Made by a program: the position numbers and the translations under genes
The notes under the pieces: model-generated
Seen by the model: the letters and a program-made list of their open reading frames with translations, nothing else
Told to the model about the DNA's origin: nothing
The model's database searches: none
Source: Aved-18 sp964606665
GTDB taxonomy: Bacteria > Cyanobacteriota > Vampirovibrionia > Obscuribacterales > Obscuribacteraceae
Length of the DNA: 64,000 nucleotides
NCBI GenBank assembly: GCA_964606665.1
Contig: CAZSHS010000011.1
Location: 33,099 to 97,098 of the forward strand
Direction: 5' to 3'
Shown here: positions 52,981 to 62,060 of the stretch, piece after piece
How positions within the stretch are numbered: the first letter of the stretch is position 1
Layout: each line of letters begins with the position of its first letter

Positions 52981-53775
52981 TTAGTAGGTCGAACGACGCT
53001 TTCCGCCATCGACACAAATGGTCGAACCAGTGACATACGAGGCGCGCGTTGAGCATAAAAATGCTGCCACTGCGGCGAATTCTTCAGGCGTGCCCATTCT
53101 ACCTGCTGGAATGGCTGAGACGTATTGTTTTTGATACTCTTCTTTGCTTTGACCGCTTGATTTGGTGCGCTGCTCCATCAAGTCTTGCATGCGGTCTGTT
53201 TCAATAGCTCCAGGTGCAATGCAGTTAACCGTTATATTATACGGTGCCACTTCGTCTGAAAGAGTTTTGAGCATGGCGGTGACCGCAGAGCGCACCGCAT
53301 TTGATACCGATAGACTTGCTATAGGCTCCATGATACTTAGTGAAGTAACACAAACAATTCGTCCCCATTTGCGCTCTTTCATCTGGCACAGGAAGGCATT
53401 ATTGATATCGGCCACAGACAAGAATAATTGTTTAAATCCAGAATCCCAATCTTCCAATTTGGTATCTTCAGCACGCGAAGTCTTTGGACCGCCAGTGTTG
53501 TGAACTATAATATCGACCGATCCTAGTTTGTCATTGACACTAGCAATCAGTTTTTTTCGATCGTCTGGTGAACTCAAATCGCAGGCTTGATAAAAAATCT
53601 CAGATGAAGGACAGTCTTTTTTAATCGCTTCAGCCGTTTCGCCAAGTACTTGCTCAGTTCGAGCGCACAAGAAAAGCTTGACTCCCTCACCCATTAATTC
53701 TTTGGCAATGGCTCTGCCTATACCTTTAGATGCTCCGCAAATAAGTGCACGCTTTCCTTTGATACCAAAGTCCAT
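52981..53775 (-). CDS. SDR-family protein lacking the usual YxxxK
   Basis: 264 residues. The cofactor loop ALICGASKGIGRAIA and HNTGGPKTS (replacing NNAG) are seen, and the C-terminus GSTICVDGGKRRSTY is classical SDR. At the catalytic position, where YxxxK is expected after the Ser (SLSIMEPIA), the sequence reads LSVSNAVRSAV. This belongs to a known BKR-like SDR subgroup that does not keep the usual tetrad. Either it uses another base or it has a non-redox role. It stands between the saccharopine-dehydrogenase-like gene and the caspase-like gene on the same strand. Confidence 0.85.
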   Translation of the reverse strand: MDFGIKGKRALICGASKGIGRAIAKELMGEGVKLFLCARTEQVLGETAEAIKKDCPSSEIFYQACDLSSPDDRKKLIASVNDKLGSVDIIVHNTGGPKTSRAEDTKLEDWDSGFKQLFLSVADINNAFLCQMKERKWGRIVCVTSLSIMEPIASLSVSNAVRSAVTAMLKTLSDEVAPYNITVNCIAPGAIETDRMQDLMEQRTKSSGQSKEEYQKQYVSAIPAGRMGTPEEFAAVAAFLCSTRASYVTGSTICVDGGKRRSTY

Positions 53776-53802
53776 TACTTAGTTTTCCTTTTTTGTATTT
53801 TT

Positions 53803-55185
53803 TTAGTCACCAAATTCGATTTCGCGAGGCAATGTCGGATTTTTGAATTTAGCATTTTCAAGATCGCCCATAGCAAGAGCGTTTCGTTTCATTTTAAAAT
53901 AGCAATAAGCTCGTGCCAGATAAAAGTCCCAACGGTTAGGATCGTCTATAAGAGCGTTTTTCAATTGCTGTTCGGCAGCACTCCATTTTTGTCTTTGAAT
54001 ATTTATTTTGGCTTTGTTGAATAAAAATTCGACATTGTTAAAATTAGCGTCACCCGCTTCACAAGCTGAAGTATAAGCTTTGTCTGGATTCTCGACATTG
54101 GAGAAATATTTCCAGGTCAAAACCAGTTTTTGCGGTGAGGCAAGATTCGTTTTCTGATCGCTTGGAGCATTACTTAAGCGCGTTGCAAAAGCGACATTAT
54201 TATTTTGACCACCAACTCCACTTTTGCCACCACGCATAATGGCAATGCTATCCGGGGGAAGCAAGTCAGAAACCGTTTGAGGAATGAGTTGTGGTGCGGC
54301 TGGACGCACGGCAAGTATCATGCCATTGCCTTGCCATTTGCTATTAAGTGCCGGTGTTTGTCGCACCCCGGGTCTATCTTCTTGCACTTCGTTCGAGATA
54401 TTGGTACACATCACGTCGAAAGCATCTGACATCGGCGTATTAGCGCCTTTTGCACGCAATCCTTCAAGCAGATTTCTTGTAAAAACACCATTTTGATAAC
54501 GTTTCGATTCCCAGGAAGCTTCTTCCGGACTGCTTGAACAAAGCACCATTTTGCCCGTGCCCAATGTCATTGCGTTTGGATCTATATTTGCAGCACGATA
54601 AAGCCCTTTTCCATCTTTTGTATTGGGATTTATATTTCCGCTATGACATGCATCCAACACTAGTAGAGCGCGATCCGCATGAATACGACTGTTAACGTTC
54701 TCCAGTATTTGCTGCATTTCGATACCGGAAGCCCAAAGTTCATCTGGTTCTGAATCATATGCGACCAAAAAGTTCTTCCCTTCCCCATCTAACTGAGCCG
54801 GACTTCCGTGAGTAGAAAAATAAAGGACGACCAGGTCATCTTTTTTAGCCAGTGGATGAAGAAACTTATTGCCTAGCTCCGACATGATGCGCTGACGTGT
54901 GGCTTGCTCGTCTAACAAAACTCTGACATGGTCAGGCTTGAAATTAGCATCTTTAATTAGGTAGTTATAAAAATCAAGAGCGTCTTTGCTTGCAAACTTT
55001 AGCGAAGGAATATTCGAGTTTTTGAATTTGCTAATTCCTACGATGAGCGCCCACTTGTCTCGCACCGGTTTATTCAAGTCTTGCTCTTGCCCTTGAGCCA
55101 AAACACTCGAAGTACAGACATTGCCCAAAGAGACACAAATTGAAAGAAATAACGTGATGCCAAGCTGTTTGCAAATTTTGGTCAT
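53803..55185 (-). CDS. secreted caspase-like (C14/metacaspase) protease with TPR tail
   Basis: 460 residues. A signal peptide (hydrophobic about 8-28, cleaved near LAQG) targets it out of the cytoplasm. The caspase fold begins KWALIVGISKFKN and has the catalytic His in VLYFSTHGSP and the catalytic Cys in LVLDACHSGN, followed by LCSSSPEEASWE. The dyad is thus complete. The C-terminal 110 residues form about two TPR-like repeats (AKINIQRQKWSAAEQQLKNA and ARAYCYFKMKRNALAMGDLE). Bacterial members are thought to cut after Lys/Arg. Export to the periplasm separates it from cell-death roles proposed for cytoplasmic metacaspases. Confidence 0.9.
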   Translation of the reverse strand: MTKICKQLGITLFLSICVSLGNVCTSSVLAQGQEQDLNKPVRDKWALIVGISKFKNSNIPSLKFASKDALDFYNYLIKDANFKPDHVRVLLDEQATRQRIMSELGNKFLHPLAKKDDLVVLYFSTHGSPAQLDGEGKNFLVAYDSEPDELWASGIEMQQILENVNSRIHADRALLVLDACHSGNINPNTKDGKGLYRAANIDPNAMTLGTGKMVLCSSSPEEASWESKRYQNGVFTRNLLEGLRAKGANTPMSDAFDVMCTNISNEVQEDRPGVRQTPALNSKWQGNGMILAVRPAAPQLIPQTVSDLLPPDSIAIMRGGKSGVGGQNNNVAFATRLSNAPSDQKTNLASPQKLVLTWKYFSNVENPDKAYTSACEAGDANFNNVEFLFNKAKINIQRQKWSAAEQQLKNALIDDPNRWDFYLARAYCYFKMKRNALAMGDLENAKFKNPTLPREIEFGD

Positions 55186-55301
55186 CGAAAATTCCTCTTG
55201 AATAGCTGGTTCAACCTGAACACGAAGCGCAAACTTGTAATTAGGAAGACAGGGCTTATCGCCCTCAAGAATATATCAAATTGTAATGGTGGGCGCTGCG
55301 A

Positions 55302-55307
55302 TATAAT
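55302..55307 (+). promoter_or_regulatory. -10 element for the M20 peptidase gene
   Basis: TATAAT 28 bases before ATG 55336, with a TTGTAA-like -35 fifteen bases upstream and GAGG before the ATG. It supports the shorter start. Confidence 0.5.
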
Positions 55308-55335
55308 TTGGCGATATTGCAAAAACGAGGTGTCT

Positions 55336-56712
55336 ATGGCGCTTGTAACTACCCTTGATTCAAACGAACTAAAGAATTACGCAGAGTCGCAAAAGACTCG
55401 TTATGAGTCTCTGCTCAAAGAGCTTGTAGACATACCAAGCGTCAGTATGGACCCAGAGAAAAAGGGTGATATTAAAAAATTGGCTGAGCGTGCAGCAAAA
55501 CTTTTGACAGACGCAGGCGCCAAGGCAGAAGTAATTCAGACCAATGGTAATCCAGTCGTAATTGGTGAATTTGTCTCATCGCCCGACCACCCAACTGTTT
55601 CCATTTACAATCACCTCGATGTGCAACCTGCCGATGCAAGCGAATGGCAAAATCCTCCATTCGATATGAAAATCGAAAATGATCGCTATTTGGGTCGCGG
55701 TACTACAGACGACAAAGGTCCAGCTCTTGCAGTATTCATGGCAGCTTGTTACGCCCACGAACATAAACTACCTATCAATATAAAATTTATTTGGGAACTA
55801 GAAGAAGAAATAGGCTCGCCCAATTTCGAAGATTTTCTAGTCAAAAACAAGAGTAAATTAAAAACAGACTCAGTTTGCGTTTCAGACACCATCTGGATCG
55901 CTCGGGACAAACCTGCTATTTGTGCTGGTCTTCGCGGTTTGCAAGGATTTCTGGTCAAGTTAAAAACGGGTGAAAAAGACGTCCACTCCGGCACAACAGG
56001 CGGGCTTGCTCGCAACCCAATTGCTGAAATTGCTCAATTAATTAGCGAATGTTTTGACGCTAAAACAGGCGAAGTAAAAATTCCTGGATTCTATGACGAT
56101 TATGTCGCTCCTTCTGACAAAGAAAAACAAGATTTCGTTGATTCTGGCTTTAATTTAGACGCATTTCAAAAGGCGCACGAACTCAAGTCGTTGCGCACCC
56201 AAGACACAAAAGATGCAACAACTCGAATTTGGGCAAAACCAACTTTCGAAGTACACGGTATCACTGGTGGTTACTCGGGACCGGGAGTAAAAACAATTGT
56301 TCCCCACTGTGCTGAAGCAAAAATAAGTATGCGTCTTGTGCCGGATCAAACGCCTGAGCGCATGATTGAAGTCTTCACCAAATTCGTCAAAGAAAAATGT
56401 CCCGATGCTACAGTAGAGTTGGAAGGAAGTTTAAAACCATATTCAGGACCTTCCACCGATAAATTCCAACAAGCAGCAAAACAAGCGATGCATCAGGCTT
56501 TCGGCAAAGAGCCCGCATTCGTGCGTGAAGGTGGAAGCATCGGTGCTGTTGTAAGCATGCAAGAAGTATTAAATATTCCCATCACCTTTTTGGGACTATC
56601 ACTGCCTGAACATGGTTATCACGCAGTGAACGAAAACTTCGATTGGACTCAAGCCGCGTTTGGAATCAGGCTGTTTATCCAGTATTTCGAACTGTTATCG
56701 CAAATCAAATAA
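55336..56712 (+). CDS. M20-family metallopeptidase (dipeptidase-like)
   Basis: 458 residues from ATG 55336, chosen for its GAGG site and promoter; a longer reading from 55198 runs through the promoter and has no support. The co-catalytic zinc ligands follow the family: His in YNHLDVQPA, the bridging Asp in TTDDKGP, catalytic Glu pair in WELEEEIGS, an Asp in VSDTIW, and the last His in EHGYHAVNENF. The dimerisation lid domain is inserted at about 220-370 (DVHSGTTGG). It probably hydrolyses dipeptides or N-acyl amino acids in the cytoplasm, as no signal peptide is seen. Confidence 0.93.
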   Translation: MALVTTLDSNELKNYAESQKTRYESLLKELVDIPSVSMDPEKKGDIKKLAERAAKLLTDAGAKAEVIQTNGNPVVIGEFVSSPDHPTVSIYNHLDVQPADASEWQNPPFDMKIENDRYLGRGTTDDKGPALAVFMAACYAHEHKLPINIKFIWELEEEIGSPNFEDFLVKNKSKLKTDSVCVSDTIWIARDKPAICAGLRGLQGFLVKLKTGEKDVHSGTTGGLARNPIAEIAQLISECFDAKTGEVKIPGFYDDYVAPSDKEKQDFVDSGFNLDAFQKAHELKSLRTQDTKDATTRIWAKPTFEVHGITGGYSGPGVKTIVPHCAEAKISMRLVPDQTPERMIEVFTKFVKEKCPDATVELEGSLKPYSGPSTDKFQQAAKQAMHQAFGKEPAFVREGGSIGAVVSMQEVLNIPITFLGLSLPEHGYHAVNENFDWTQAAFGIRLFIQYFELLSQIK

Positions 56713-56722
56713 GCAACTAAGT

Positions 56723-57943
56723 CTAGAATCCACGCAACAACGACTTGGTTTTTTGCGCCAGATCGTTCTGGCGATTGTGCATGCGATCCAACATACGCAG
56801 ATATGAAAGGTAGATTTTTTCATCCCATGAGCGCAAGAAGTGAGCAGTCTGGAAGCACTGGAGTGCTTTTTGCCAATCAGTGGTTTTGGATTCATAATCA
56901 AGACCTAGCTGATAATAAGCCTGGACATATCTTGGATCCATTTCAATTGCACGTTGATACTGAGCGATAGCCAGTTTGTGCTGACCGGCTTTATCGTAAA
57001 CTTGACCTAATTGCAGATGAAAAGCCGGCATTGGCGACTTAGAATCAATTTCTTTTTCAATTGAGACAATTTGTGTTTGCACATATTCAAGCGGTAATTT
57101 CTCAATTAACTTGACCAACTTGTCTTGCAAACGAGCATTTGCAATATCTGGCTGAGCAGTGAACGCGACCATGAAAACACCCGGACGAAGCGCTTCTTTA
57201 TACTTTTTGCAATACATGTAAGACTCGAATATACCCTCGGCAATGGCCGGAACGTTAGGCGCATTCTCAAATACAGGCTTTAAATCAACAATTGCTCTTT
57301 GATAATCACCAAGCATCATATACGCCACGCCTCGCACTCTGAGCGCTCGATCAAATTTGGGGTCTTTTTCTAAATCCATAGTGGCAAGCTTGACTGCGCG
57401 AGATTGATGCCCGTTTAGATAAATCTGACCAAGCGATGTGGGCAAACCAAAAATATCTTCTTTGACTTTGAAGGCAGTCTCAAGCACTTGTCGGGCTTCG
57501 TCCATTTGCTTGTTTTGAATAAGATAGTCGCCCACAATCAAAAGCATTTCTGGATTGTTGGGGAATTTATCAAGCCCGCTTCGCAACATCTGGATTGCAG
57601 AGGGAATGTGTCCTTGCTTAATTTCTTTTTTGACCAGGGCGACAAGCGCATCTGGATTTTGAGGACCGTACTTCACTGCCAGTGCGTACTGCGCGTAAGC
57701 TTCGTCCTTGAGTCCCATGCGCTCAAGCGCCAATCCCAAATAGAGATGCGCATCAGCGTCACGATCATTGCTTTGCACTGCCGTCTGCAATTGTGTAAGA
57801 GTTTGCTCAGTGAGCTTGTTGTTATCAATTTCGGACTGAGCCCTTTTGATTAGCTCATTCGACACTTGAGCTAGGCAATAATTTTGACAATTGACTGATA
57901 AATAAAGGGCTGTAGAAGCGGCTATCCAAATTTGTTTTTTCAT
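56723..57943 (-). CDS. secreted TPR-repeat protein
   Basis: 406 residues. A signal peptide (about 1-25, ending near LAQV) and then about ten TPR-like units (for example AHLYLGLALERMGLKDEA, LLIVGDYLIQNKQMDEA, QVYDKAGQHKLAIAQY and QLGLDYESKTTDWQKALQ). It ends with a basic segment. Like the TPR protein at 17579, it would act as a periplasmic scaffold. No partner is visible next to it; the M20 gene is convergent, with a gap of ten bases. Confidence 0.82.
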   Translation of the reverse strand: MKKQIWIAASTALYLSVNCQNYCLAQVSNELIKRAQSEIDNNKLTEQTLTQLQTAVQSNDRDADAHLYLGLALERMGLKDEAYAQYALAVKYGPQNPDALVALVKKEIKQGHIPSAIQMLRSGLDKFPNNPEMLLIVGDYLIQNKQMDEARQVLETAFKVKEDIFGLPTSLGQIYLNGHQSRAVKLATMDLEKDPKFDRALRVRGVAYMMLGDYQRAIVDLKPVFENAPNVPAIAEGIFESYMYCKKYKEALRPGVFMVAFTAQPDIANARLQDKLVKLIEKLPLEYVQTQIVSIEKEIDSKSPMPAFHLQLGQVYDKAGQHKLAIAQYQRAIEMDPRYVQAYYQLGLDYESKTTDWQKALQCFQTAHFLRSWDEKIYLSYLRMLDRMHNRQNDLAQKTKSLLRGF

Positions 57944-58109
57944 TTTTCCCTGAACAGTAGTAGCGAACTGCTAAGATAGTAATTGTTAAGGTTTGTTTAG
58001 GTTGGTAGTCCATAGCTTAGGCTAGGGAACAACTCTTACAGTAGGCAAATTATCCCACTAACCGCGATAACAATCGACAAGCGGGCAAAATTTCAGTCAG
58101 GGGCTCAAG

Positions 58110-58556
58110 ATGGCAAGCAGATTTTTTAAAATCACTCGCAGAAAGAAGGGTAACCAGATAACCGAGCTCGGCCCAGCTTTGTTCATTTTGCTTGTTGTAG
58201 TGCTCTTTCCACTCGCAGCGCTCATATATATGGGCATGGGAGTTGGTTGCGGATGGTTTCTTAACCACATGTGCACTCGCTCAGTCGCCGTGGTGCGTAG
58301 CCAAGATATGCCGACCGCATTGACCAGCCAGGAAAACGCATGGAAAGCATCTGGTCTTGCCAAATTTACTGGCGCACGCATAGTCTCAAACACTGCAGTG
58401 CGAGCCGATATTAACGGAAAACCAGGCGACGACGTTGTTCGTGTTACTACAGTTGTTGAAATTCAGCCTTTTGTGCAGATCCCCTTTGTGCCACTAGGTC
58501 CCTACCCATTTACTTTCAGAGGTGAGCGACCCATTGAAGAGCGCGGAATTATTTAG
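58110..58556 (+). CDS. TadE-like pseudopilin protein
   Basis: 148 residues. A basic N-terminus RRKKGNQITELGPALFILLVVV has a short hydrophilic leader, a Gly, and a Glu at the +5-type position before a hydrophobic helix (about 18-42). This is how TadE/TadG and other class III prepilin-like proteins look. The rest is beta-rich and extracytoplasmic. It is the first of two such genes with a 13-bp gap. Processing by a prepilin peptidase is an inference. Confidence 0.7.
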   Translation: MASRFFKITRRKKGNQITELGPALFILLVVVLFPLAALIYMGMGVGCGWFLNHMCTRSVAVVRSQDMPTALTSQENAWKASGLAKFTGARIVSNTAVRADINGKPGDDVVRVTTVVEIQPFVQIPFVPLGPYPFTFRGERPIEERGII

Positions 58557-58569
58557 AGGTCGTAAGTAA

Positions 58570-58962
58570 ATGCGGTTGAAACGAAAAAGGGGACAAGCTC
58601 TCATCGAGACTATCGTGGGATTGTTCATTTTCGTGCCTGTAGTTTTATTCTTGATTGATGTAATCGCTATGGTCATGGCTCAAACGGCAAACGACGCCCT
58701 AGCCAAAGATTGTGCCCGTGCAGCGGCAGAAGAAGTTGATCAGGCACAAGCGCAAACTGCGGTCAATCAAGTCAAAGTCAACTTCTCATCACCAGTCTTA
58801 AGAATAAATACGGTCAATGTCACAGCCTACAGTGACGAAACCGTCACTGTGGTGACAAACGCTACGTTTACTTTTCCTGTGCAGATTCCCATGTTTGGAG
58901 TATCTACCCAAGAGTTCGGTGCTACAGCTACAGAGCCTGTAGTTGGAAAATTGTCTAACTAA
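58570..58962 (+). CDS. TadE-family pseudopilin protein
   Basis: 130 residues. KRKRGQALIETIVGLFIFVPVV is the classical TadE N-terminus: basic stretch, G-Q/A processing site, Glu, then a hydrophobic helix (about 10-38). A Lys/Cys/Ala-rich segment DCARAAAEEVDQAQ follows, as in TadE. TadE proteins are minor pilins of tight-adherence (Flp) pili. No other tad gene (ATPase, platform or flp) is in the window, so the machine is either encoded elsewhere or not a pilus. It overlaps the convergent HMA gene by four bases. Confidence 0.82.
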   Translation: MRLKRKRGQALIETIVGLFIFVPVVLFLIDVIAMVMAQTANDALAKDCARAAAEEVDQAQAQTAVNQVKVNFSSPVLRINTVNVTAYSDETVTVVTNATFTFPVQIPMFGVSTQEFGATATEPVVGKLSN

Positions 58963-59450
58963 CTCTTGACCAGACTATTGAATTTTGGAATTAAGATAAA
59001 AGGCATTTTGTCCACTTTCTCTTCTTGATCTTCGAGAAATTGAACTTTTTCTTTTTCGCCTTTTAATCCGGCCTGAAAAATCTTTTCCTTTTCAGTCTTA
59101 GACGAATCATAAATGACAGCCACACCATAAGGCTTTTGTATTGCCACAGCCACTTTAGCGATGCCTTTAGAAGCCTCGATGCGCTTTCTTATGCGCCCAA
59201 GACAAATCGCGCACGACGCGCCTTCCACTCTAAAATCGAGGCGTTTGAGCGCGCTCATATTGAGCTTGGCTAAAGCATCAGGCTTGCTATCACCTGTGTA
59301 CATTAGCGGTCCATTGGGGTTGAGCTTGTCTGGGTCCTTCTTTGAAGAAGTATCTAGCGCTAAAGCAGAAGGCGCCAAAGCGAAAGCAAGGCTAAATAAG
59401 AGTAGTTTTTGAAAAAAATTAGGTAATTTTGGTGACTTGTTCGAATTCAT
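58959..59450 (-). CDS. secreted heavy-metal-associated (HMA) domain protein
   Basis: 163 residues. A signal peptide (hydrophobic about 14-32, ending at ALAL) is followed by a hydrophilic region, then an HMA fold: LDFRVEGASCAICLGRIRKRIEASKGIAKV, with the metal-binding CAIC pair. HMA domains carry Cu+ or Zn2+/Cd2+ or Hg2+, usually in cytoplasmic chaperones or in P-type ATPases. A free secreted HMA protein is less usual, and might be a periplasmic metal carrier. It is 9 bp after the hydrolase-ThDP gene on the same strand and may be the last gene of that operon. Confidence 0.75.
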   Translation of the reverse strand: MNSNKSPKLPNFFQKLLLFSLAFALAPSALALDTSSKKDPDKLNPNGPLMYTGDSKPDALAKLNMSALKRLDFRVEGASCAICLGRIRKRIEASKGIAKVAVAIQKPYGVAVIYDSSKTEKEKIFQAGLKGEKEKVQFLEDQEEKVDKMPFILIPKFNSLVKS

Positions 59451-59459
59451 ACTTTTATT

Positions 59460-62045
59460 CTAGTAATCGCGCGCACAAATTGCATTGACCAGCACATGTT
59501 TTTTATCTTTTCTAGCAATTTCTATTGCCTGCCTGAGAGCTTGAAGCAAGTCTTTAGGCTTATCTACTTTTATACCAATGCCATTGCAAGATTCTGCAAT
59601 TTTTTCAAAGCTAATTTGCATTTTGAAATCCCACAACTCACTATATTGATTTTTGTTGGCCCAGTCATTTTCTGGACATGATGTGCCGTCATAAGACTTC
59701 TTAATAGTCGACCAGCCGCTGTCGTTGAATACCACTATAACGACCGGCAAATTATAAGCCCCAGCCACATAATGAGCCGACATCGGAGTGTTAAAGAGAT
59801 AAGAGCCATCGCCTAAAGTTACCATCATCACTTGCTCGGGTGAAGCAAGCTGTGCGCCCAGAGCCGCTCCAAGCGACCAACCAAGTCCGCTTGCAATAGA
59901 ATTCTCAAACCAACTCATAGTCTGACGACGTGGTACAAGTGTCGGATCTAAATTATATTCGTTGAAAATAACCACATCATCGTCGATTGCCTGTCCCACG
60001 CAATACGAAATATAGTTTTTGGTAATATGATCAAGATTAGCGTCTGATGCGGCTTTAGCGCGAGCAGTCTCAAATACATCTTTATGCGCATCGGCATTCT
60101 TTTGGCGACGATTTTCAATCGTGTTTTGAGTTTCATCATCCAACAATCCATACATGGTGGCATTTAAATCGGTTAAGACCAAAGCGGGATTTCCAGCCAA
60201 ATTTATATCAACAGGAAAAGCTCGCATAGGCAAATTCTGGCAAAGTGGGTCCACCCCAATTTGAATCACTTTGCAGTTTTCATTTATTGTCCCCCAATCT
60301 GGAATCCAGGGAACATGGCTTTCCAACACCACAACCACATCGGCTTCTTTTATAAAAGATTGCGGATTATATCCCAAATGCATTGGATGTTCAGTGGGAA
60401 AATTGAAAAAATTGCGCTTTCCATGCTCAATTACACCAATTGCAAATCGATCACTCAATGCGACCAACTGCTCTACTGCTTCTTTGTAGCGACCAAGCTC
60501 GGCTGTTACCACAACCGGATTTTTGGCTCCAAGAAGCAGTTTTGCCGCTTCGAATTCCATTTGCGCATTACCGCCGGCTCCAGCCAATGAAGGATTTTGA
60601 CGCGGCTTTTGATTGACCGAGATTTTTTGCTCTATCGCCATACAGAGCGCTTCTTTAGGCAATGTCAAATAAACTGGTCCCTGCGGATCAGACATCGATA
60701 TCGCCAAAGCTCTATCCACTACCGTTTCTAAATGGAGCGGACCTTTAAGCTCATAGTCCCATTTTGTGTATTCGCGAAAATATCCACCCTGATCAAATGT
60801 ATCTTGCCCCCACTGTACAAAGTTGGTGCGACAGCCTTCTATGCCATAGTCGTACCAGGGTGTTTTGCCGGACATCACAAGCACCGGTATACGAGAGCGA
60901 CTGGCATTGATAATCCCCAGTCCCATATTGGCTGTTCCTACACTCACATGAGCCATAGTCGCCTGCGGTCGACCAGATAAGAGATAATATCCATGCGCCA
61001 TTGCAATGGCTGTATTTTCGTGTGGTGCCACCACAGCTTGCAATTTAAATTCGCTATCTTTGCTGTAACGCCCAAGTGCATCGGCTATGGGAGTGAAGTC
61101 AGTGCCAGAATTAGAGAAGAAATATTCCACTCCTCGCTGATTGAGCAGAGACATCAATCCTTGCGCTACGGTGTCAGCTTGCAAATCAATTTTTTTATTT
61201 TCTAGAGACATTTTGGATTTGCCCCGAGCGCGAAGCAAATGCGTTCTTAGCTGAGCGTTAAATTGGACTGGACAATCTAAGTTAGAAAAATGAGAAGCAT
61301 TAGGCAAATTGACCAAGCGACTCAAACTATGACGAGAATGTATTTCAGCAAGCAAGCTGGTTGGTGTAACTGGGTCTTTGGCACCACCAATTAAAAGTAG
61401 CGGACAATAAATTTGTCCTATCCAATCGCGATAATCGCATTTAAACATAGACCGCCAGGAAGCAAGAAAAACTTCTTTGTCCTTTGAAGCTTCGGCGTTC
61501 ACACCAATTTCCACTTTTTTCTTATCTGTGGTTTCGGCAAACAAAGATGGGACCAGCTCTTTAGCGCTTTCGCTCATTGATTTTTTGGATAACTGCTCCT
61601 CAATGAAAGCAATGCGCTGATCTGCGTTGTCTACATAACACCAGGAATTAGCCATGGTGATTGACTGTACTGCCCCTGGATTTTGCATATATGCTTCCAG
61701 CGCAACCACGCCACCCATCGAACTTCCGACCAGATGAGCGCTGCTGAAGCCAAGCTCGTCGATAATAGAGATGACGTCACTGCCAAATTGTTCAATATTG
61801 ACTGAAGCTTTTTCTGCCTCGTCTATTTTGGATTGACCATGCCCACGCATGTCGAAAGTGACTGTCGTATATGATTTACAAAACGCTTCCACTTGTGGCG
61901 CGAAGCTGCGATAGTCAGAACCTACAGCGTGCAGAAAGACAATTAATTCGTCACCGTCGCCTTTAATATGACAGGATAAATTGATACCAGTTTCGGTGCT
62001 AATTATCTTTTGAATGGAACTAGGATCTTGCAAGACCATTGTCAT
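59460..62045 (-). CDS. alpha/beta hydrolase fused to a ThDP-dependent enzyme
   Basis: 861 residues with two full domains. Residues about 1-272 form an alpha/beta hydrolase with nucleophile Ser109 (GSSMGG), Asp224 (GAKDPVTP) and His252 (ASHFSNLD). From about 279 a complete ThDP enzyme of the acetolactate synthase/benzoylformate decarboxylase superfamily follows. It has the activating Glu343 (PHENTAIAMAHGYY), a central domain, and the GDGSYLFNTP ThDP/Mg2+-binding motif ending near NDSGWS. An ATG lies in frame at the junction (M279), so the parts may also be made separately. It likely cleaves or ligates a C-C bond of a 2-keto acid after ester or amide hydrolysis. It follows the ring-opening hydrolase gene by 15 bp. 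Confidence 0.82.
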   Translation of the reverse strand: MTMVLQDPSSIQKIISTETGINLSCHIKGDGDELIVFLHAVGSDYRSFAPQVEAFCKSYTTVTFDMRGHGQSKIDEAEKASVNIEQFGSDVISIIDELGFSSAHLVGSSMGGVVALEAYMQNPGAVQSITMANSWCYVDNADQRIAFIEEQLSKKSMSESAKELVPSLFAETTDKKKVEIGVNAEASKDKEVFLASWRSMFKCDYRDWIGQIYCPLLLIGGAKDPVTPTSLLAEIHSRHSLSRLVNLPNASHFSNLDCPVQFNAQLRTHLLRARGKSKMSLENKKIDLQADTVAQGLMSLLNQRGVEYFFSNSGTDFTPIADALGRYSKDSEFKLQAVVAPHENTAIAMAHGYYLLSGRPQATMAHVSVGTANMGLGIINASRSRIPVLVMSGKTPWYDYGIEGCRTNFVQWGQDTFDQGGYFREYTKWDYELKGPLHLETVVDRALAISMSDPQGPVYLTLPKEALCMAIEQKISVNQKPRQNPSLAGAGGNAQMEFEAAKLLLGAKNPVVVTAELGRYKEAVEQLVALSDRFAIGVIEHGKRNFFNFPTEHPMHLGYNPQSFIKEADVVVVLESHVPWIPDWGTINENCKVIQIGVDPLCQNLPMRAFPVDINLAGNPALVLTDLNATMYGLLDDETQNTIENRRQKNADAHKDVFETARAKAASDANLDHITKNYISYCVGQAIDDDVVIFNEYNLDPTLVPRRQTMSWFENSIASGLGWSLGAALGAQLASPEQVMMVTLGDGSYLFNTPMSAHYVAGAYNLPVVIVVFNDSGWSTIKKSYDGTSCPENDWANKNQYSELWDFKMQISFEKIAESCNGIGIKVDKPKDLLQALRQAIEIARKDKKHVLVNAICARDY

Positions 62046-62060
62046 AGTTTTACTCCGTGA

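Noticed and set aside
55198..55335. Longer N-terminus for the M20 peptidase
   Set aside because: The extension crosses a TATAAT promoter and the GAGG site before ATG 55336, and has no family similarity.
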